From Thiotrichales bacterium (GTDB lineage Bacteria; Pseudomonadota; Gammaproteobacteria; J044): 16,683 nt of DNA. The translations under genes were made by a program, and so were the position numbers. Under the pieces are notes generated by a model, which was not told the DNA's origin, ran no database searches, and saw only the letters and a list, made by a program, of their open reading frames with translations. Below are positions 7,676-15,429 of the stretch, piece after piece. Position 1 is the stretch's first letter; each line of letters begins with the position of its first letter. The stretch spans positions 1 to 16,683 of the forward strand of contig JANTGN010000037.1 of the NCBI GenBank assembly GCA_024762895.1, given 5' to 3'.

Positions 7676-8512
7676 TTAAGGTGATTCGGGAGGAGGGGGA
7701 CTCAGAAACAGGGCAGGGTTGACTGCAGTCTGGTTCAAATAGACACCCCAGTGGAGATGTGGCCCGGTAACCCGGCCTGTCATGCCAACCAGTCCAATGA
7801 CCTGTCCCTGCCTTACCGTATCCCCCGGCTTTACCCTGTATTCTTTCATATGGGCGTAGTAAGTGATCACCCCCTCACCATGATCCAGGTAGACCACATT
7901 GCCGGAAAAAAAGAAGTCATCGGCAATTAACACGACACCATCTGCTGGTGCCTTAATCGGGGTGCCTTCCGGGGCAGCGATATCCAGTCCGCCGTGTGGA
8001 TTACGGGGCTTGCCATTAAAGTATCTTTTCAGGCCAAACTGGCTACTGGTACGACCCTCCACGGGTTTGATAAAACTCAGCTCGGGTTTTGCGTCCTGCC
8101 AGTGGCGCAAGGCCTTTTTCTTTTTCTTGCGCTCTTTCCAGATGCGGTCCAGGTCTTTCTGGTTGGGTTCGACCTTGCGTTTATTTTTGATCGTCAGGTG
8201 CTGTGTCTGGTATTGCTTATCCAGGACCGTGAATTTGAGCGGAGTTTGCTGCCCTCCATAGTCAATATAGGCAGTATAGTCGCCTTTCTTCAATGACAGG
8301 GGGAGCCCAATGACCGCATGCCATTCCTGCTTCATACCCCGAACAACGGTGGTTCGAGTGCCATCAAACAGGACCTGGGGGGAGGCGGAACCATTCGTGC
8401 CAAGAGGCAGGATTACGACCCCTCCAGGTACAGGCTCAGTCTGTGGCAATGCCCATGCCAGATGGGGAATACCGACTGCCAGGAGTATCATAAAGACTAA
8501 TGGAATGCGCAT
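7676..8512 (-). CDS. Secreted M23 (LytM) family metallopeptidase
   Basis: A 278-residue exported protein probably acting on peptidoglycan in the periplasm. A signal peptide covers residues 1-21 (hydrophobic core VFMILLAVG, cleavage likely after AWA). An N-terminal Ig-like region (about 25-110) is followed by a very basic linker (KERKKKKK, 126-133) and the M23 domain (about 150-270). The zinc-site residues are present: HGGLD (His173, Asp177), His221 in YYAHM, and the HLH of GPHLHWG (252-254, His254 as ligand). It could be an active endopeptidase or an amidase activator, but the complete site favours catalysis. ATG 8512 gives a good signal peptide. It faces the aminotransferase gene across 24 bp, and the phosphoesterase gene follows on the same strand. 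Confidence 0.92.
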   Translation of the reverse strand: MRIPLVFMILLAVGIPHLAWALPQTEPVPGGVVILPLGTNGSASPQVLFDGTRTTVVRGMKQEWHAVIGLPLSLKKGDYTAYIDYGGQQTPLKFTVLDKQYQTQHLTIKNKRKVEPNQKDLDRIWKERKKKKKALRHWQDAKPELSFIKPVEGRTSSQFGLKRYFNGKPRNPHGGLDIAAPEGTPIKAPADGVVLIADDFFFSGNVVYLDHGEGVITYYAHMKEYRVKPGDTVRQGQVIGLVGMTGRVTGPHLHWGVYLNQTAVNPALFLSPPPPESP

Positions 8513-8536
8513 GCTTCCATGCTAACATGAGAAGTT
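8513..8536. promoter_or_regulatory. Very short divergent intergenic region
   Basis: Only 24 bp separate the start codons of the minus-strand M23 gene and the plus-strand aminotransferase gene. Promoters for both must therefore sit largely inside the opposite gene, or one start is misplaced. GGAA and TTCC flank a GCATGC palindrome at about 8502-8518, overlapping the M23 start. No convincing -35/-10 pair fits within the gap. GAGAAG just before ATG 8537 may be the aminotransferase ribosome-binding site. Confidence 0.4.
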
Positions 8537-9706
8537 ATGAGCAATAAACATGATCTGGCTGATCGTATGGATGGGATACAGCCATTTTACGTCATGGATC
8601 TGCTGGCCTATGCAAGAAAGCTGGAGGCACAGGGCCGCCATATCATCCATATGGAGATCGGTGAACCTGATTTTCCTACGCCAGATCCTATACGTCTGGC
8701 CGCCCAGAAAACGCTAAAGACCAACCCGATACATTACACCTCGGCCCTCGGTCTGCCCGAACTGAGACAGGCAATCAGTGATTTTTATCAGCAACGCTAT
8801 CAGTTGGAAATCCCTGCATCTCGTATAGTCATTACACCCGGTGCGTCCGGTGCCCTGCAACTGGTGATGGGCATCCTGGTCAATCCAGGTGATGCCGTGC
8901 TGATGGGTGATCCTGGCTACCCCTGTAATCGGCATTTTGTGCGCTTGTTTGGAGGAGATTCGATTTCGGTACCCGTCGGTGCAGGTAGCCATTATCAGCC
9001 AAATCGAACGCTATTAGAGCAATACTGGGCCGAGAAGACCCGCGCCATCATGATTGCCTCACCATCAAATCCCACCGGTAGCCTGATCCCCGTTGAACAG
9101 TTAAAGGAGATTTACACCCTGACACAAGAGCGAGGTACGGAACTGGTCGTGGATGAGATCTATCATGGGCTCACTTATGCAGGAGCAGCGCGCTCTGCCC
9201 TGGAACTGGGTGAATCTGTATTCGTCATTAATAGCTTTTCAAAATACTTCGGCATGACGGGTTGGCGACTGGGATGGATCGTCGCTCCAGAATGGGCTAT
9301 TGATGCCCTGGATCGACTGGCCCAGAATCTTTTTCTGGCTGCGCCTACCTTGTCACAGCATGCAGCCCTTGCGGCCTTCAGTCCTGAGACCCTCGAGATA
9401 CTCGAACAACGTAAAGCGGCTTTTAAGGAAAGGCGTGATTACCTCATGCCGGCATTGAGAGCGCTGGGGTTTGATATACCCGAGGAGCCTCAGGGTGCAT
9501 TTTATATTTACGCGAACAGTTCACGTTTCAGTCAGGATAGTTTTTCATTTTGTCGTCAGATACTGGATGAGGTGGGCGTTGCTATTACACCTGGAAAGGA
9601 CTTTGGCAGCTATGCTGCCGCTGAACATGTGCGGTTTGCCTATACCTCGGAGATGAAGAGCCTGCAAGAAGGGGTGCGACGACTACAAGAGTATTTAACC
9701 GTTTGA
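8537..9706 (+). CDS. PLP-dependent aminotransferase, class I/II
   Basis: A 389-residue fold-type I aminotransferase, full length for the family. The residues that hold pyridoxal phosphate and substrate are present: SPSNPTG (175-181, Asn178), VVDEIYHG (204-211, Asp206 and Tyr209), the Schiff-base lysine in NSFSKYFGMTGWRLGW (Lys236), and HVRFAYT with Arg366 for the substrate carboxylate. GEPDFPTP near the N-terminus is the usual substrate-side loop of aspartate/alanine-type enzymes. It moves an amino group between an amino acid and a 2-oxo acid in the cytoplasm; the exact substrates cannot be read from the sequence. It is transcribed alone and divergently from the M23 gene, and is followed by a decayed gene. 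Confidence 0.95.
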   Translation: MSNKHDLADRMDGIQPFYVMDLLAYARKLEAQGRHIIHMEIGEPDFPTPDPIRLAAQKTLKTNPIHYTSALGLPELRQAISDFYQQRYQLEIPASRIVITPGASGALQLVMGILVNPGDAVLMGDPGYPCNRHFVRLFGGDSISVPVGAGSHYQPNRTLLEQYWAEKTRAIMIASPSNPTGSLIPVEQLKEIYTLTQERGTELVVDEIYHGLTYAGAARSALELGESVFVINSFSKYFGMTGWRLGWIVAPEWAIDALDRLAQNLFLAAPTLSQHAALAAFSPETLEILEQRKAAFKERRDYLMPALRALGFDIPEEPQGAFYIYANSSRFSQDSFSFCRQILDEVGVAITPGKDFGSYAAAEHVRFAYTSEMKSLQEGVRRLQEYLTV

Positions 9707-9782
9707 GAAGTGCCATCCACGTGGACAGCATTGTGTCTCGGGATGTCTGGTGTTGATAATGATGACAAACATGACTGCATGA

Positions 9783-10477
9783 TGGCTATGTGTCACAAAG
9801 CCAAAAAAATCAGGCCAAATAAAGCACAATAAAACGGGTAATGAAACGTTTAACGGACGGATGCTCGATACCATTGATGCCGTGGCGACGGTACTTGATC
9901 GTGAAGGGTGTATCATAGCTTTTAAGCAGACCTGTGAAGAGATCACGGGGAATACCTTTGGTGAAGCCCTGGGACATCTGGTTTGGGAGTTTCTGATTCC
10001 TTCGGAACAGATCGTGGTAGTAAGAGAGGTTTTACAAAAGCTGCAGTCCGGCAATTTCACTGGCAATTACAAATTCAAAGTATGACAAAAGAGTGGGATT
10101 GAAGGTGTACTGCTTGGTCTAATGATTGCCTGCTGGGTAAGGCCGGTAAGGCTGAATATTTGATAGCCACCGGCGTGGATGTGGCAAAGTGTATGCAGGC
10201 AGAAGAGGTATTGGAGGAGTGCGAGACCCAGACTCGACTCTTATTAGATTCAACCGAAGAAGTTATTTATGCGGTCGATACCAGGGGCATCTGTATCTTT
10301 GCCAGCCTGAAGATGGTGGGTCATCAGAATGAAGAATACCTGGTAGCCCAGGACGTTGAAGTAAAGGAGCGGCTGTATTCCCTGGCGTTGACTGGCAGGA
10401 GCCTGGCCCAGGGTTTTCTGTTTAGTAAACCCGTGCCCACCCTGCAGGTCACTGAAATACTAAAACAACAGCCTTAA
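9783..10477 (+). pseudogene. Remnant of a PAS-PAS-GGDEF-EAL cyclic-di-GMP signalling protein
   Basis: Pieces of one sensor gene remain in two frames. Frame A (ATG 9861 to stop 10083-10085) encodes a PAS domain: AVATVLDREGCIIAF, then EEITG and VWEFLIP. The PAS sequence resumes in frame B as CTAWSNDCLLGKAG (from about 10106) and continues with EYLIATGVDV, so a frameshift lies near 10081; an in-frame TGA also stands at 10100-10102. A second PAS domain starts (STEEVIYAVDTRGICIFA) and breaks off near 10300. The frame then jumps straight into the end of an EAL domain: AQDVEVKERL (for AEGVE) and AQGFLFSKPVP, to a stop at 10475. The rest of PAS2, GGDEF and most of EAL are missing. The original start is uncertain; frame A is open back to 9783. 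No activity is expected. Confidence 0.8.
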
Positions 10478-10506
10478 AACCCTCGGTGCCTTAGATGTCA
10501 TGGAAA

Positions 10507-10535
10507 GTCAGGCCTGCTCATTAGCGGGGCCTGAC
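10507..10535 (-). terminator. Likely intrinsic terminator of the ABC exporter operon
   Basis: On the minus strand, GTCAGGCC (10535-10528) pairs perfectly with GGCCTGAC (10514-10507) around a 13-base loop and is followed by TTTCC. The hairpin spans the stop codon of the adaptor gene (10521-10523). The 8-bp, mostly G+C stem at the 3' end of a three-gene operon fits a rho-independent terminator, although the T run is short. Confidence 0.5.
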
Positions 10536-11720
10536 GCGGCTGCCCTGTTCAATCTCTTCACTGGGATGGTTAATCACCCGGTCTCCCTCGGTCAGCCCGG
10601 AAAGCACCTGAGCAATCAGACCATTACGCTGACCGACCTCGATGGTACGGGCCTCTGCCTGGCCTTCGTTCATGATAAAGACGGCCCACTGGTCATTGAG
10701 ACGAAACAGGCTGCTGGCAGGGATCTGTAATACCTCATCTTCCTGCCAGAGGATAAAACGTGCTTCCACTCGATAGCCATCCCCGAGGCGTTGCCATTGT
10801 GCCGGGGGTGAGGTGAAATCAGCGATTACCAGTACCCGTTGTTCTTCAACACCCAGGGCAGAGACCTTGGTGAATCCGACCGGTTCGATGACCCTGACGC
10901 GACCTTCCAGGTCTTCACTACCTCCCCAGCGATCGAATAGCACACGCATGCCGGGCTGGATCTTCACGGCATCCGCAGACAGGACATCTACTTCCACCTC
11001 GAGTTGTTCGGGAGCACCGACTTCCAGTAATGGCTCACCGGCACGAACCACGCCTTCACATTCATGATGGATCTTCAAAATACGGCCATCTATCGGAGCA
11101 CGGACCATGACCCGTTCGGCTGGGTCTCCGGTGTCGGTGGCCGCTGAATGTTGCAAAGCGGTACGAGCCGTATCGAGTTCATATTGCGCAACCTCAACAG
11201 TGAAGCGAGCTGATCGAAGGGCGGCGTCGGCGGTGAGTTTTTCCATCATGGCCTTGTCATAGGCCTCGTGGGAAATAACACCCTGATCGACCAGCGGCTG
11301 TAGACGTCCAACCTCCTTGGTAAAAAAATCGGCGGTGGCCCTGGCCGATTCGGATTGTTCCCTGGCTGCATGAAGGGCCGATTGCGCGGCAGCGACCTGC
11401 GCTTCTGCCTGGGCACGGCTGCGCGGATCGAGTACCTGGGACAACATTGGTGAGATCGACAACAGGGCCTGGCCCTGCTCGATACGATCGCCTACCTCCA
11501 GGTCAACACGACAGGTTATCCCGTCAACGGGGGCAGAGACCACGTAGCGATCCTTGACTCGAGTACGGCCTTCTTCTTCGATGGTGACTGTCATGGGTGC
11601 CTTAATCACACCTGCGGTCTCTACCAGTGTGGGGCGTGGCCAGAACCCCCAGACCAGCCCTGCAATGATCAGCACGACCACGAGGGTGATGACGGGGTGT
11701 TGTCGAAGTGGAATGCGCAT
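10521..11720 (-). CDS. HlyD/MacA-type periplasmic adaptor of an ABC exporter
   Basis: A 399-residue membrane-fusion protein. It has an N-terminal membrane anchor (about residues 8-27) and a split lipoyl/barrel-sandwich domain (about 60-90, SAPVDG, and 204-235, RAPIDG). Between these halves lies a long alpha-helical hairpin (about 100-195), and beta-barrel and membrane-proximal domains follow to about 399. Such adaptors link an inner-membrane transporter to a periplasmic or outer-membrane partner. ATG 11720 is preferred: AAGGAG lies eight bases before it, whereas the in-frame GTG three codons upstream (11729) is inside that ribosome-binding site. It follows the permease gene with 5 bp between stop and ATG and is the last gene of the operon. 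The cargo is unknown and no TolC-like gene is in the window. Confidence 0.92.
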   Translation of the reverse strand: MRIPLRQHPVITLVVVLIIAGLVWGFWPRPTLVETAGVIKAPMTVTIEEEGRTRVKDRYVVSAPVDGITCRVDLEVGDRIEQGQALLSISPMLSQVLDPRSRAQAEAQVAAAQSALHAAREQSESARATADFFTKEVGRLQPLVDQGVISHEAYDKAMMEKLTADAALRSARFTVEVAQYELDTARTALQHSAATDTGDPAERVMVRAPIDGRILKIHHECEGVVRAGEPLLEVGAPEQLEVEVDVLSADAVKIQPGMRVLFDRWGGSEDLEGRVRVIEPVGFTKVSALGVEEQRVLVIADFTSPPAQWQRLGDGYRVEARFILWQEDEVLQIPASSLFRLNDQWAVFIMNEGQAEARTIEVGQRNGLIAQVLSGLTEGDRVINHPSEEIEQGSRVRPR

Positions 11721-11725
11721 GGGGA

Positions 11726-14089
11726 TCACTCCTTGCTTTTTAGTACGGCCACCATATCGAGATGGGCCAGGTTACGCCAGATCATATAGCCGGAGACCAA
11801 TGCAGACACAATCACCACGGTTGCGGCAAAGGCGTAGGCATTCTGTCCCAGGACCAGCGGAATACGATACAGGTCCGTATCAAACTCGAACGCCATATAG
11901 GCGCACAGGCCATAACCAATCGTCAGTCCAATAGGTATAGCAATAAGGGTAAGCAGGGCCAGCTCACCCAACAGAATATAAGCGACCTCACCTCGAGTAA
12001 AACCCAGCACACGCAGGCTGGCCAGTTCACGGTTTCGTTCCGACAGTGCGATGCGCATGCTGTTATACACAACGCCAAAGGAAATAGTGGCGCCAAGCAG
12101 GGTCGTGATAAAGGTATAGAACAGGATTGTCTCGGCCAGGGTGTCGTAAAAGGCCTGGATCGCTGTATCATGAATGATGACGCCGGCCACACGTGGCATT
12201 TCCTTCAGCTTTGCATAGACGGTATCTTCATAGCGTTTATCCACCCGCAGATAGGCGCCTGAGATGGCATTGCCTTCCTTAAGCAACTGGTTGAGCGCTC
12301 GGCGTTGCAAATAGGCCGTCACCCCCAGATATTGCTTGGTGGTGCCTACGACCTGGACCTCTAGCGTGGGTCGATTACCCTCCAGCACCTCAATGGTCAG
12401 TCTATCGCCGGGCTGGATATGCAGGATCTCAGCCAGGTAATCGGTCAGGATTACGCCATTGTCAGGTAGCTGTATTGGCCTTAGTTCGGTATCCAGCAGA
12501 CGCAGCAGGTCACCGTTGGGTTCGATGCCCTCTACGGAGGTGCGGTAGAAACGGTGTTCAAAGCGCAGTCGTGCCGGAACAGAACGAAAGCCTTCTGCGT
12601 GTTCGATGCCCTGTATGCCTTGTAGAGAATACAGCGATCTGTCCGAAGTAGGCTCGGTAAAGTTGGCGATCAGATCCTCGCGTTGACTCATGCTGTACTG
12701 CACCTCCACCATGTAGTCGATGGCGCTTTCCTGAAAACTGCCGGTCATCATGATGCCGCAGGCCATGGCTATGCCCAACGTAGTGAGCATGGTCTTGAAG
12801 GGACGTCTTTCGACATGGCGCAGGATCATACGCGTGGGTTGTGAAAACCTGCTTTGCAGGCCCAGTCGCTCCAGCAGGGTGGCACGGTAAACCGCCGGTG
12901 GTTCCGGACGCATGGCCTGGGCGGGAGGTAGTTTGATTGCTCCGCGTACTGCATACAGGGTGCCAATCACCGAAACGCCCATACTGATAAAGGCCGCCGC
13001 AAGGATAACCTGGGGTTTCAGGGTGTACAGCATAAAAGGCAGACTGTAAAAAACCATGTAGATATTGCTCAGGCCCTTGCCCAGCCAGATGCCCAGGAAC
13101 AATCCACCGATCAGACCCAGGCCGACGATCATGAGTACCAGTTTGATGTAGTGCAGACCGACCGCAAGGTCGCTATAACCAAAGGCCTTTAGCCCGGCAA
13201 TCTGTTCCCGTTCCAGGCTAATCAGCCGACTGATGACGACATTCAGTAAAAAGGCTGCGACGCCGAAAAAGATGACCGGAAAAATCGTGGCAATAGTCTC
13301 CTGTTGTTTGAGTTCCTCTGAAAGAAATCGATTTGAAAACTGGTCTTTACGTGCATAAGCTCCCTTGCCGCCGTAGGACTTGAGCATGTCATCCAGACGG
13401 TCAATGATGTCTTCGGGGTTGGTCCCCTTACTCAGGGTCAAGGTGACATCATTGAAGGCACCGTCCATGTCATAGGCTGTGGCCAGGGGCTTGCGCGCCA
13501 TCCACAACACGCCATAACGCTTATAATCCGGGAAAAGGGCGCCGGGAGCGATCTGGTAGATAAATTCGGGTGACAGGGTGATGCCGACAATCGTGAGTTT
13601 CTTGCTTCGACCATTAATGGTAGCGCGCAACTTGTCGCCGGGTTTCAGGCCATGGGCATTGGCAAATTCTTTGGAGAGCAGGATTTCATTATCCTGACCT
13701 GGTTCAATTAGGCGGCCATTATGCAGATAGACCTGGTTAAGCAGGCCGCGGCTGTTGTCGGGTAGCGACAGCAGATGACCGGTAACGGGATCAGGAAATC
13801 CCATCACGTCGATATTGACCAGGGCCACGACGCGGGTCTCCACCTTGTCGACGCCGGGGATTTCCTCTATGTGTTTCGCCAGTGATAGCGGTGCACGCTT
13901 AAGCGAGGCAAAGACGTGCGCAAAATGGTGATTGCGGTAATAGACCTCGCGCGATTCATACAGGGAGTCCAGGGTGCTGAGTGACATGATGAAAATACTC
14001 ACACCACTGACGATCACCAGGGCGATGGCCAGGGCTTGCATACGCATGCCCCAGAGTTCGCGCCACAGTTTGATGTCGATAGCTCTCAT
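11726..14089 (-). CDS. ABC exporter permease with two FtsX domains
   Basis: A 787-residue inner-membrane protein with the duplicated MacB/FtsX layout. The order is TM1 (about 18-38), a periplasmic domain, three TMs (about 268-288, 315-338, 360-382), TM5 (about 434-452), a second periplasmic domain, and three TMs in the last 130 residues. The conserved cytosolic loop after each first FtsX helix is seen: REQIAGLKAFGYS (294-306) and RELASLRVLGFT in the second half. These transporters are mechanotransmitting type VII ABC systems that move lipids, lipoproteins, peptides or drugs from the inner membrane or periplasm. With two FtsX units in one chain, one copy could suffice for a transporter. It starts 6 bp after the ATPase stop. 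The substrate is unknown. Confidence 0.93.
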   Translation of the reverse strand: MRAIDIKLWRELWGMRMQALAIALVIVSGVSIFIMSLSTLDSLYESREVYYRNHHFAHVFASLKRAPLSLAKHIEEIPGVDKVETRVVALVNIDVMGFPDPVTGHLLSLPDNSRGLLNQVYLHNGRLIEPGQDNEILLSKEFANAHGLKPGDKLRATINGRSKKLTIVGITLSPEFIYQIAPGALFPDYKRYGVLWMARKPLATAYDMDGAFNDVTLTLSKGTNPEDIIDRLDDMLKSYGGKGAYARKDQFSNRFLSEELKQQETIATIFPVIFFGVAAFLLNVVISRLISLEREQIAGLKAFGYSDLAVGLHYIKLVLMIVGLGLIGGLFLGIWLGKGLSNIYMVFYSLPFMLYTLKPQVILAAAFISMGVSVIGTLYAVRGAIKLPPAQAMRPEPPAVYRATLLERLGLQSRFSQPTRMILRHVERRPFKTMLTTLGIAMACGIMMTGSFQESAIDYMVEVQYSMSQREDLIANFTEPTSDRSLYSLQGIQGIEHAEGFRSVPARLRFEHRFYRTSVEGIEPNGDLLRLLDTELRPIQLPDNGVILTDYLAEILHIQPGDRLTIEVLEGNRPTLEVQVVGTTKQYLGVTAYLQRRALNQLLKEGNAISGAYLRVDKRYEDTVYAKLKEMPRVAGVIIHDTAIQAFYDTLAETILFYTFITTLLGATISFGVVYNSMRIALSERNRELASLRVLGFTRGEVAYILLGELALLTLIAIPIGLTIGYGLCAYMAFEFDTDLYRIPLVLGQNAYAFAATVVIVSALVSGYMIWRNLAHLDMVAVLKSKE
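11729..11734 (-). promoter_or_regulatory. Ribosome-binding site that fixes the adaptor start
   Basis: AAGGAG on the minus strand, 8 bases before ATG 11720. It includes the first base of the upstream GTG candidate, which rules that GTG out as an efficient start. It overlaps the 3' end of the permease gene, so the two genes are probably translationally coupled. Confidence 0.75.
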
Positions 14090-14095
14090 CGGTCA

Positions 14096-14818
14096 TCACC
14101 AGGTCAGTTCTTTTGGCCTGAGTCGTGACTCATTACTATGCACCTCGGTAATCTTCCCATCCGCCAGATGGATGACACGATCCGCCATCATGGCGATACC
14201 GGCATTATGGGTAATCACGGCCGTAGTGGTGCCCATCTCCTCGTTAACACGCTGCAGGGCCTCCAGGACCACGATACCGGTCTTGGAATCCAGGGCCCCG
14301 GTGGGCTCATCGCAAAGAAGCACATCCGGGTTTTTGGCAATGGCGCGTGCTATGGCGACGCGTTGCTGTTCGCCACCGGAGAGCTGGGCAGGAAAATGAT
14401 GCAGGCGTTCACTGAGTCCAACCAGTGCCAGGGCATCCTCGGGCTTCATGGGGTTGCGGGAGATCTCCGTAACCACGGCGATATTTTCCAGGGCCGTCAG
14501 GCTGGGGATCAGGTTATAAAACTGGAACACAAAGCCGACATGATAACGCCGGTATTCGGTGAGTTCCTTTTCGCTGGCCATGACCAGATTATGATCCATA
14601 TAGGTGACATTGCCGCTGGTGGCAGAATCCAGGCCACCCAGGATATTAAGCAAGGTTGATTTGCCGCTACCCGAGGGGCCCAGCATCACGACCAGTTCTC
14701 CCTGGTAAAGATCCAGGTCGATCCCACGCAGGGCATGCACCTGTACCTCACCCATCTGATAGGTCTTCGTCAGCCCCTCGGCATGGAACACCACGTTCTT
14801 ATTATCAGACTGAGACAT
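14096..14818 (-). CDS. ABC exporter ATPase (MacB/LolD type)
   Basis: A 240-residue nucleotide-binding subunit driving the adjacent FtsX-type permease. All motifs are intact: Walker A GPSGSGKST (47-55), Q-loop FVFQFYNLIPSLTALEN (Gln99), signature LSGGEQQ (146-152), Walker B VLLCDEP (166-172) and the switch His204 in VITHN. The sequence around the Q-loop and the short length are typical of LolD/MacB ATPases. It is the first gene of the three-gene operon, 104 bp downstream of the GDYXXLXY gene on the same strand. The promoter is probably in that gap; TATTAT occurs there as a possible -10, but the -35 match is poor. The ribosome-binding site is weak. Confidence 0.96.
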   Translation of the reverse strand: MSQSDNKNVVFHAEGLTKTYQMGEVQVHALRGIDLDLYQGELVVMLGPSGSGKSTLLNILGGLDSATSGNVTYMDHNLVMASEKELTEYRRYHVGFVFQFYNLIPSLTALENIAVVTEISRNPMKPEDALALVGLSERLHHFPAQLSGGEQQRVAIARAIAKNPDVLLCDEPTGALDSKTGIVVLEALQRVNEEMGTTTAVITHNAGIAMMADRVIHLADGKITEVHSNESRLRPKELTW

Positions 14819-14922
14819 AGGCTCGAACTTCTATTGGAATTGATGACGCAACTGAACAACGTCTACCACCTAAATAATAGTACACCCTGGTGGCTGAGAA
14901 ATCCGTGACTGAGCCGGGGTGA

Positions 14923-15429
14923 TTAGTACTGTGACCGGGGGGGTGCCCCTAAGACCTGCAACTCATCATCTCTCAGGCCAATCAGCACGGCATCGCCGTC
15001 AGGGCTCACCCGTAGCTCGCCATAACGGGCATTACGATAAAACTCGCCGTGACCCTCCTGATAGAAAAAGGCATGACTGGCCAGGCGCACCTGGTTGCCG
15101 CGTTGACGAAAACGCAGTAGTTTTTCATCGTCCGCCAGGATGGTCGAGGGATCATACAGTCGTACATATTGCGCAACCCCCCGTTGATCGAGCTTGACCA
15201 CGACATGTCCATCGATAGAAACCTGATCAGGGGTTTTTTGTCTGATCTCATTTGTCAGGCTGTAGCGCAGGACCATGTAATCTCCCTGAATCAGGGAACG
15301 GGGGTCCCTCGGAGCTAGTTGCAAGAGCATCGTTTCACCCTCGGCAAGAATCTTCTCCTTGCCGAATATCATGGCATTGACCACGATCAGGATCAGTGCC
15401 AGGACTATCCAGAGCAGGCCCTTACGCAT
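14923..15429 (-). CDS. GDYXXLXY domain protein
   Basis: A 168-residue protein with one N-terminal transmembrane helix (about 4-22) and a probably periplasmic domain. The family signature is present as GDYMVLRY (49-56), followed late by FFYQEGHGEFY and ARYGELRV (about 121-141), then GLRDDELQVLG near the end. The function of this family is not established. Its start overlaps the end of the DUF4401 gene by 8 bp, so translation is probably coupled. Finding it with DUF2157 and DUF4401 genes matches the usual neighbourhood of the family, which supports all three assignments. Confidence 0.88.
   Translation of the reverse strand: MRKGLLWIVLALILIVVNAMIFGKEKILAEGETMLLQLAPRDPRSLIQGDYMVLRYSLTNEIRQKTPDQVSIDGHVVVKLDQRGVAQYVRLYDPSTILADDEKLLRFRQRGNQVRLASHAFFYQEGHGEFYRNARYGELRVSPDGDAVLIGLRDDELQVLGAPPRSQY

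Noticed and set aside
9716..9725. Perfect palindrome TCCACGTGGA after the aminotransferase gene
   Set aside because: Ten bases without loop, T run or a second copy do not support a terminator or operator.
8500..11722. Shared 13-mer TGGAATGCGCATG at the starts of the M23 and HlyD-type genes
   Set aside because: Both proteins begin Met-Arg-Ile-Pro, so the match follows from coding and is not a regulatory repeat.
11762..12262. 166-codon plus-strand frame opposite the permease gene
   Set aside because: It lies antisense to a clearly real FtsX gene and has no recognisable protein motif.
14138..14659. 173-codon plus-strand frame opposite the ABC ATPase gene
   Set aside because: It is antisense to intact Walker A, signature and Walker B motifs and has no protein character of its own.
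14881..14895. CACC-CT-GGTG symmetry upstream of the ABC operon as an operator
   Set aside because: The half sites are only four bases and are not placed against a convincing promoter.
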